Shown: positions 58,088 through 64,000 of the stretch, one piece after another
Layout: the number at the start of each line of letters is the position of its first letter
Numbering within the stretch: the first letter of the stretch is position 1
NCBI GenBank assembly: GCA_029204225.1
Contig: CM055104.1
Location: forward strand, 45,019,835 to 45,083,834
Direction: 5' to 3'
DNA: 64,000 nucleotides
From: Diphasiastrum complanatum
Taxonomy: Eukaryota; Streptophyta; Lycopodiopsida; Lycopodiales; Lycopodiaceae
Translations under genes and position numbers: made by a program
Notes under the pieces: model-generated
Database searches by the model: none
What the model was told of the DNA's origin: nothing
What the model saw: the letters and a program-made list of their open reading frames with translations, nothing else

Positions 58088-59269
58088 ATGGCAACTTTGA
58101 AGCCAATTGATCTGTCAGGCCTAAACGATGAACGACTGGCGCCATCTGTCAGGGCTCAGATAGCTGAGTCTTGTGAAAAGAATGGCTTCTTTCAAGTTAT
58201 CAATCACGGCGTGCCAGTAGAGCTCACGGATAGGCTGAGAGCAGTGGGTCGGAAGTTTTTCGATCTGCCCAAGGACGAAAAGCTTGTATATGCTGGAAAG
58301 CCAGTGATCGGAGCTGAGGGCTATGGAAGCCGTATGGTCCTTAATGATGCAGAGCCCAAGTTCTGGCGTGAATTTGTGGAGCTTCACACTCTTCCATTAT
58401 CCGAAAGGCATTACAACTACTGGCCACAGCAGCCAGCTGAATTCAGAGAGACTGTGGAGGAGTACACAGCAGCATTACTAGACCTTGCTCACCGGCTGCT
58501 GGCTGTCATCTCTGAGAACCTTGGGCTCAAACCCACTTACCTGAAGGAGGCTCTGGGGGAGGCACAGCAGAACATAGTATTCCAGTGCTATCCTCCATGC
58601 CCAGAGGCAGGAAAAACTCTTGGCCTGCCTGCACACTCTGACGTTGGAGGCATCACCATTCTGATGCAAGAGGGCGACGGATTGCAGGTGGCTGCCGCAA
58701 GCGACACATGGGAGCTGGTTCCAAATTATCCGAATGCTTTCGTGGTCAATCTGGCAGATCAAATCGAGGTAAATAGTTTAGAGACTTCATGACATAAGGA
58801 TCAGTACATACAATATCACACTAAAACTATGTTTGATATATTTCTTTCCTTCCATCCTCAAGGAGACTTCGCAGAACTTTTACTCTTTTCAAGCAGTTAC
58901 GAGTCTCCTGAAGGCGATCGCGCCTTGGCATGGGACGTCGTTGTCTGTATTTATTAGCTAGTGATCATGTAGATAAGTAATCTGACACTGCCGTATCATG
59001 GACTGTAGATCATTACGAATGGGAGATACAAAAGCGCCAACCACCGAGCTATTGTGAACAGCGACCGCACAAGGCGATCCTATGTAACCTTTTACCATCC
59101 AGCAAAGGATCAAAAGATCTTTCCCGCACCAGAGCTAGTGGATGCGACGGCAGGTCCTCTGTATAGAGAACTGTTCTACTTAGAATATTTGCAGGCTTTG
59201 GCAGCGGGACGTTTTGGAGGTAAACGCCTAGTTCAGTCATTTGCCATCAACAACCCCCTAATCAGTTGA
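58088..59269 (+). CDS. 2-oxoglutarate/Fe(II)-dependent dioxygenase (DOXC type), intact, one intron
   Basis: Exon 1 is 58,088-58,768 (227 codons), the intron 58,769-59,008 (GT-AG, 240 nt, phase 0), and exon 2 59,009-59,269 (86 codons and TGA), giving 313 residues, near the usual 320-350. The N-terminal DIOX_N half includes GFFQVINHGVP. The catalytic half has YPPCP (168-172), iron ligands His183, Asp185 (HSD) and His239 (NHR), and Arg249-X-Ser251, which binds the carboxylate of 2-oxoglutarate. The enzyme should be a soluble hydroxylase or desaturase of a small molecule; its DMR6/flavone-synthase-like look places it in plant specialised or hormone metabolism, but the substrate cannot be told. 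The start context CTCATGGCA is good. A truncated twin lies inverted at 21-22.1 kb. Confidence 0.93.
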
Positions 59270-60430
59270 CCTGACGTCTTCCCATGATCAAAGTAGGTGA
59301 TAGAGGCAGTACATTTGCAATAGGTATTTCTCGACGGATAGAGAAATCTTGGAAGTGGGTTGCTCTGAATTGCATTCTACAATGATTGCACCCTTGAAGA
59401 TGTCTTCTGAGTAAGGCTGGAGCGTGTATACGCTACAGCTTAATGAGGATGGCCACGACAAATTTTCCACTTTACCTTAATTTTGTCATCATTCATGTTA
59501 AGCTTCTCTGACTAGTTATAGAAAGAGGACGATCTGATGGTAGCGCCTATTTCAGACTCACTTGATATGGGCTATTGGCATTCATCTTTAGTTTTGCAAG
59601 GAAAGCAAGGCAACTAATGAATCATGAGATCATACTAAACCATGTGAAAGAAGAGTATAATGTAAATCCAGGCTGATCATCTGATGTACCCTTTTTTCAT
59701 AAGGCAGGTAAATATTTAAAGACTAACCTGATCAACACGCCACATACACAGCCAACAACATTATCAAACAACCTCTATTCGACACAGAACGTATTTTCCA
59801 TAAAAATTTTTTGCTGATTACATCTGCCTCTAGCGGTTATTGATGGAACTAAAGTAACACGAAAACCTTACCAGTAAAAAAACGAAGCACTCTTAAAGAC
59901 ACGAATGCAAGAACTCTTCTCACGAAGACAAACAGAATAGTCAGCAAAATATGTGTATTTCAATGTATTGCTTCATTCTATCTTGATTAATATATCATAC
60001 TTTAAGTATCAATTAGAAGATCAAGAATCATGGGTATCATATGCTCATCCACGTCCGCTACTGACAATAACAGGTCGCATCCTCACTAACAAGTTGGCAT
60101 CGATCGACTAGCTCTCACTATCGCTCTCTCAATTCAAATGCTATTTGAAGAATTTATTATTCTCTTTTTTGAGATAAAAATATGGCTCTACTAAGTGTCT
60201 TTGTCATCTGCAATCAGTTCTCTAGTTGAATGAAATATAAGTTTGAAAACTCATTCTACACTAAATCCATAAGACAGTGATACTTGAAAGTTGAGTCCAA
60301 TATGGTTGCCGAAAGCTTTGTTTCTATAAGGAAACATGCAACATTGACCACCATCCTTATAAAGCATTAAATCACTTTTTCTGATTCCCAACTCTTACTT
60401 ATAGATAGAATCAAAACGTACTCATTTGTC
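59270..60430. other. Downstream region of the dioxygenase, mirrored in the left arm
   Basis: No gene seen. It is nearly identical, inverted, to about 19.8-20.95 kb. It probably holds the 3' UTR and terminator, but no clear AATAAA-type signal can be singled out. Confidence 0.5.
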
Positions 60431-60884
60431 ACTTGATACATTCCTATGTACCTTGCCTTCTTTGCCATGATATATTCATGATAGAGACGTTTTTTTTAAG
60501 TAAATTCTTCACGAAGCTCATCGCAATGGAGTTCATGGCTTCCTTTATGATCTGACGGATATTCTGGAGGTTGGATCCCCTCCAACGATCATCTGCAAGT
60601 TGGAGCTTTGAACTTTCAAGACTCAAATTTGCTGCATTTGCATCCTTACTGTTGTAGCTTATAGGAATGTTGCTTCTTAAAGCTCTATGATAAATTGTTG
60701 AAGCTTGATTATTTTCATTCTTTCAAGTTCAAACCCTTTAGACATGTTTGCCCATATCTTATAACAAGTATCAACTAACGTGTTCAGTTGAAATAGAATC
60801 TGTTCTCGGCACACATGGTTCGATCCTCCAGTAAATGTGATTTGGTAGCTGGTGAAGCAAGTAGCTCCACCGTTCCATATCATG
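60431..60884 (-). pseudogene. Conserved coding-like fragment, right arm copy
   Basis: Minus-strand frames 61,042-60,677 and 60,626-60,444 look like pieces of one protein: a Gly/Ala-rich lead, then NHVCREQILFQLNTLVDTCY, KGFELERMKI, and a helical LESSKLQLADDRWRGSNLQN with NIRQIIKEAMNSIAM. A stop near 60,677 separates them. Similarity between arms covers only 60,431-60,884. I do not recognise the family. It may be a host gene remnant or an untranslated part of an element. Confidence 0.45.
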
Positions 60885-61554
60885 GCGCCAGCATTGTCGC
60901 CGGTGCCAGCAGCGCCCCTGTTGCTCCCGGCGCCAATCGCGCCGGCGCCGCTGTGACTAGAATCCAGCCGACGCCAAGTTCCTATGGCTGAAAATCTTTG
61001 ATCGGTTCTAGCGAAGTCCAGAGAGCTCGGATCTATGTGCAATCACCTCACACGATCTAGGCATGATTAAAGGAAGCCTGGGGATCAATAAAATCTAGAG
61101 AGAGAAAATGACTTTCTAGAGAGAGAGAATGTGCTTTACCAACCTGGGTAGAGTGCTTGCTATGAGGGGGGGTGCCGAATCCCACCAATACTATAGGGGA
61201 GTGCGAGTTGCGACTCAGGGCGAGCTCCAACCAAGTCTTAGCCTCCCTTGCTGGAATGTTGTCCTGGCACTCGCCTTGGCATGCCAGCTCCCCGGAGACT
61301 AGGGTCGGTCACACATTTGAAATGTAATCAACGATGATTTACCGATGCCATCTTATTCCAGATTGACTCTACACCCATATGGGCCAAGGAAATCTTTAGC
61401 ATAAGCTATTTATTAGACTGTTTTTGCACCTAGCAGCTGATTAGAATGGGAGAGCTGCTCCACAATATTTAGATTAAGTTTGTTCTATTTGTATACTGTG
61501 GATTTTCCTCAAACTGACTCTGATTACCTTCTGGGTTTCAGTGTTCGGTAAAAG
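60885..61554. other. Spacer with GC-rich patch, SINE-like box pair and LTR scrap
   Basis: 60.89-60.96 kb is strongly GC-rich with GGCGCC/GCGCCG words. 61,144-61,186 resembles tRNA A and B boxes. 61.39-61.47 kb resembles the end of the copia-2 LTR (TTAGACTG...CTAGCAGCT). No gene supported. Confidence 0.4.
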
Positions 61555-62205
61555 CACCAGTTGTAAGGCCGGTTCAAAATTTTTAAGTTGGCACATAGCT
61601 GAGGGTCGTATCCCGAGACGCCAGCGGTATGCCGTCGGGACCATTCGGTCTGTGGCGCCAGCAATATGCTGTCGGGACCATTTGGTCCAGGAACTGGTTG
61701 TCTCCATATTTGTCTCGGCTTGTGGTTCTGAGTGTTCCTTGCATAAACGTGAATGGGTTAAGCTCTTGGGGAACGGGCTCTAACCTGTCGGCTGAGTTGG
61801 ATGGCTTGCTTGGGTGGAGGTTACTTGTTTATGGTTGTCCAGTCTGGCGTGGCGCCAGGTTGGCTTCCAGCGCTCGTGACGAAGCTTTCAGTTGGTTAAG
61901 TCTGATGTAAGTTAGACCGCTTGCTTGGAATGGATGTTACTCGTTTGTAACGAAGCTTCGAGTTGGTTAAGTTTGATGTATGTCGGGCGGCTTGCTTGGA
62001 GGGAAGTCACCCACATCGGGACCCCCGATCTGGCATGGCGCCAGGTTGGATCTCAATGTTGGTTTTCGGAACTTCAAGTTGGTTAAGTCTAATCGTTGTT
62101 GGCGAGTTGGCTGCTTGTATGTCAAGTGGGTTTGGATGGCAAGAGTTGAAGGCTGGGAAGCTAAGTCGTGGTTCCCGGCTCAGTAAACAACGAGATATCT
62201 AGTGC
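61555..62205 (+). repeat. GC-richer block of imperfect direct repeats
   Basis: The phrase AGTTGGTTAAG recurs at about 61,890, 61,951 and 62,079, GGCGCCAGGTTGG at about 61,852 and 62,037, and GTCGGGACCATT at 61,635 and 61,672. Base composition is clearly richer in G and C than the surroundings. Open frames here have no recognisable domain. It may be a decayed LTR or leader of a different element. Confidence 0.5.
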
Positions 62206-62222
62206 AAGTACAATCCATGAAG

Positions 62223-62225
<3 letters not shown>

Positions 62226-62316
<91 letters not shown>

Positions 62317-62321
62317 ACACA
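62226..62321 (+). repeat. Compound microsatellite (TC)n(AC)n, copy 2
   Basis: Same structure and flanks as at 5,301-5,391, with longer TC and shorter AC runs and one ACATAC interruption. It begins the duplicated block that continues to 63,480. Confidence 0.97.
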
Positions 62322-62429
62322 GAGAGGTTGAATAAAATTAAGATGAGATTCTTTTTATGTTGAATAAAATCATTGTATTATTGTTTGTAGGCTTTCTAAT
62401 TAGGACTATCCATTTGTGCAAATGGGACA

Positions 62430-62849
62430 TTGTCCTAAATATCACTTATGGCAATATTTGGAAAGCCTAGATTTATCAGAAAGGGGACGAACGTTTCTAT
62501 GAGATGCAAATTTTGTAGCAAAACGTTTGTAGGTGGGGATGAGGTTTTGTCATGAAAGATGGGAAATGTTACGCTTGTTGGTTTTCTATTGGACCCACAA
62601 TATATAGATCAAGTTAGACGTGGCACATTACGTGCAAAGATACAAGCAGATTGGAGAGAGTGTTTGGAGAAAAGTTTTCTTGACGAGGATGCACGTCGCA
62701 AAGTAAAGAACAATTTTGCCAAGTATAGGGAAGGCGTAGGAGTTTTTGGAGAAGAAGAAACCAAATGGGATATGTCAAAGTCTGGGGCTACGAATTGGTG
62801 GTATGAATATGGAGGGGAGACTCATGAACTACAAAAAATTGCTATGTAG
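62430..62849 (+). pseudogene. hAT-superfamily transposase fragment, copy 2
   Basis: A better-kept copy of the fragment at 5.5-5.94 kb. It shows a BED-finger remnant (MRCKFCSKTFVGGDE, about 62,501-62,545), a stop, then a 96-codon frame (62,559-62,849) with LDPQYIDQV, DWRECLEKSF and NWWYEYGGETHELQ. It lacks the RVLSQGCS tail of copy 1 because of a small deletion before the copia LTR. Confidence 0.7.
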
Positions 62850-63481
62850 TGTCTAAGTACAATACTTTGGACCTTACTTGAGTCAATTGATGACTCACAA
62901 GAGTGGGTAATTGATTGATCATAAAACAAATGCAAACTAGACACACAAAATTGAGATCTAGATTGACAATCAAGCATGTATCAAGCAAGAGCAACCCAAA
63001 ATCATTAATCAAAAGTGATGTACACCCCACACACGTGTGAAACAATACTAAGTATGTCCTATAGATAGAAAATGATAAGATAATTGAGCTTTATTGTGAT
63101 GGATTTCAGATCATTTATGATCCAATCCATGTTCCAAATCTTTGGTTACAAAAGAAGAAAATCCTACCAATGTCACCAATGTAGAAAAATCAGCATCTAC
63201 ACACACGTGTGGATCCAAAAATAGCAAATATAGATCATTCTACACATAGAATTGCAAGCAATCACAAGTATAGTGCACCAATGGATAGTAGAACCCAAGA
63301 GAACCATGTATAACCATGAAATGAGATAGAGAAGAGATAAGATCATGCTTTCCCTCAAAAATGCTAGCCCTACTATTTTTGGGTCTAGATTCAACGTACC
63401 CAACAGTCAAATTTGAATCTACTCAAACTCCCATTCTAACTTTCCCACACTTTCAAAGAGTGTTCATTCAAATGAAATTTA
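62850..63481 (-). mobile_element. Copia-1b LTR fragment, second copy
   Basis: Matches the LTR at 5,938-6,823 from its 3' end, but its middle is rearranged (63.08-63.19 kb is unrelated to the first copy) and its first 100 bases are missing. CACACGTGTG occurs at 63,030 and 63,202. Confidence 0.7.
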
Positions 63482-64000
63482 TGTTAAAACTGGCAAAACC
63501 TAACTTGGTTAAATCTTGTAAATACCATAATGACTTGTACCTATCATCATTAGACATGTGTGGTGCCTGTTCCCACATGTGAAATCTATGCCTAAGTCAT
63601 TTAGATAGATCATAAAGGTTGTACATATCATTTAATTTGGAAACTAGTGGCTAAATTGGCCAAAAACTAGTTTAGTAGTATTATGACACTTGGCACCATT
63701 CTAGTGGTAGAAAATGCTATATCACATGGGTAGGAGTGGTCTCCCATGTGTGAAATATCATATAGAAAGTTCAGATCCATTGTATATAGATTTCATACAT
63801 GTCAAAAGTCAAATCTCCTAGATTGTAGGACCTATCTCCTAATTTGTAGGAATCTAGAAGGTCAACACTAGCCACCAATGATGATGTGGCAAATTAATGG
63901 AATCTTAGCCAAAGTGGATATGGATAAGCACTATGACCTGTCTCACACGTGCTGGAAGTGTCTTAGAGAGAGAGTATGATGATTTTTGTATTTAATCCAT
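63482..64000 (+). mobile_element. Copia-3-like LTR running off the window
   Basis: Starts TGTTAAAACTGGC inside the copia-1b LTR fragment. Later parts align with the copia-3 LTR (GGAATCTAGAAGGTCAACAC, AAAGTGGATATGGAT). It holds paired palindromic sites near 63,556-63,585 and 63,724-63,755. Whether a full element follows cannot be seen. Confidence 0.75.

Overview
This 64 kb window reads as nuclear DNA of a land plant with a large, retrotransposon-rich genome. The signs are short GT-AG introns, a plant-type 2-oxoglutarate dioxygenase, Ty1/copia and Ty3/gypsy elements nested in one another, a hAT relic and AT-rich spacers. The style of the dioxygenase would suit a seed-free plant or gymnosperm, but that is inference; species cannot be read from the window. 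Nothing points to bacterial, organellar or CRISPR content.

Layout. 1-5.3 kb: decayed copia pieces (family 2 pol, other gag fragments) and repeat X copy A. 5.3-6.8 kb: TC/AC microsatellite, hAT fragment and a copia LTR, a block that returns in the same orientation at 62.2-63.5 kb. 5.9-10.5 kb: a rearranged copia-1 relative (minus) whose RT is replaced by foreign sequence and which is split by a solo LTR. 10.5-11.6 kb: repeat X copy B. 11.6-17 kb: the only stretch with low-copy, intron-bearing genes of unknown type: a plus-strand multi-exon gene, a convergent minus-strand locus with a divergent histone H3 fold followed by a Ulp1/C48 protease domain, and a coiled-coil gene, with an array of short palindromic repeats between them. 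17-19.3 kb: remnant LTR element.

19.35-28.8 kb and 53.4-60.9 kb form the arms of a broken inverted duplication. Each arm carries one copy of the same dioxygenase gene. The right copy (58.1-59.3 kb, plus) is complete with one intron. The left copy (21-22.1 kb, minus) has lost its promoter and first 28 coding bases to a composite gypsy/copia segment that also occurs at 51.4-52.8 kb. Between the arms lie fragments of copia-2, gypsy-C, a decayed gypsy-B (45.6-50.1 kb), copia-3 (50.1-52.5 kb) and one young, apparently intact copia element (38,862-44,722) with a 1316-codon polyprotein and 653-bp LTRs that differ at one base, inserted in a gypsy integrase.

The host-like content is therefore small: one intact dioxygenase, its truncated twin, a conserved coding-like fragment downstream of both, and the 12-17 kb gene cluster. 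That cluster (H3-like fold plus SUMO-protease-like domain, with two unrecognised partners) is the best candidate for an undescribed system, most plausibly a mobile element or selfish locus that interacts with chromatin. A second window-wide signal is the palindrome CACACGTGTG, found 11 times where chance predicts about 0.06, mostly inside LTRs and in the repeat array beside the H3-like gene.
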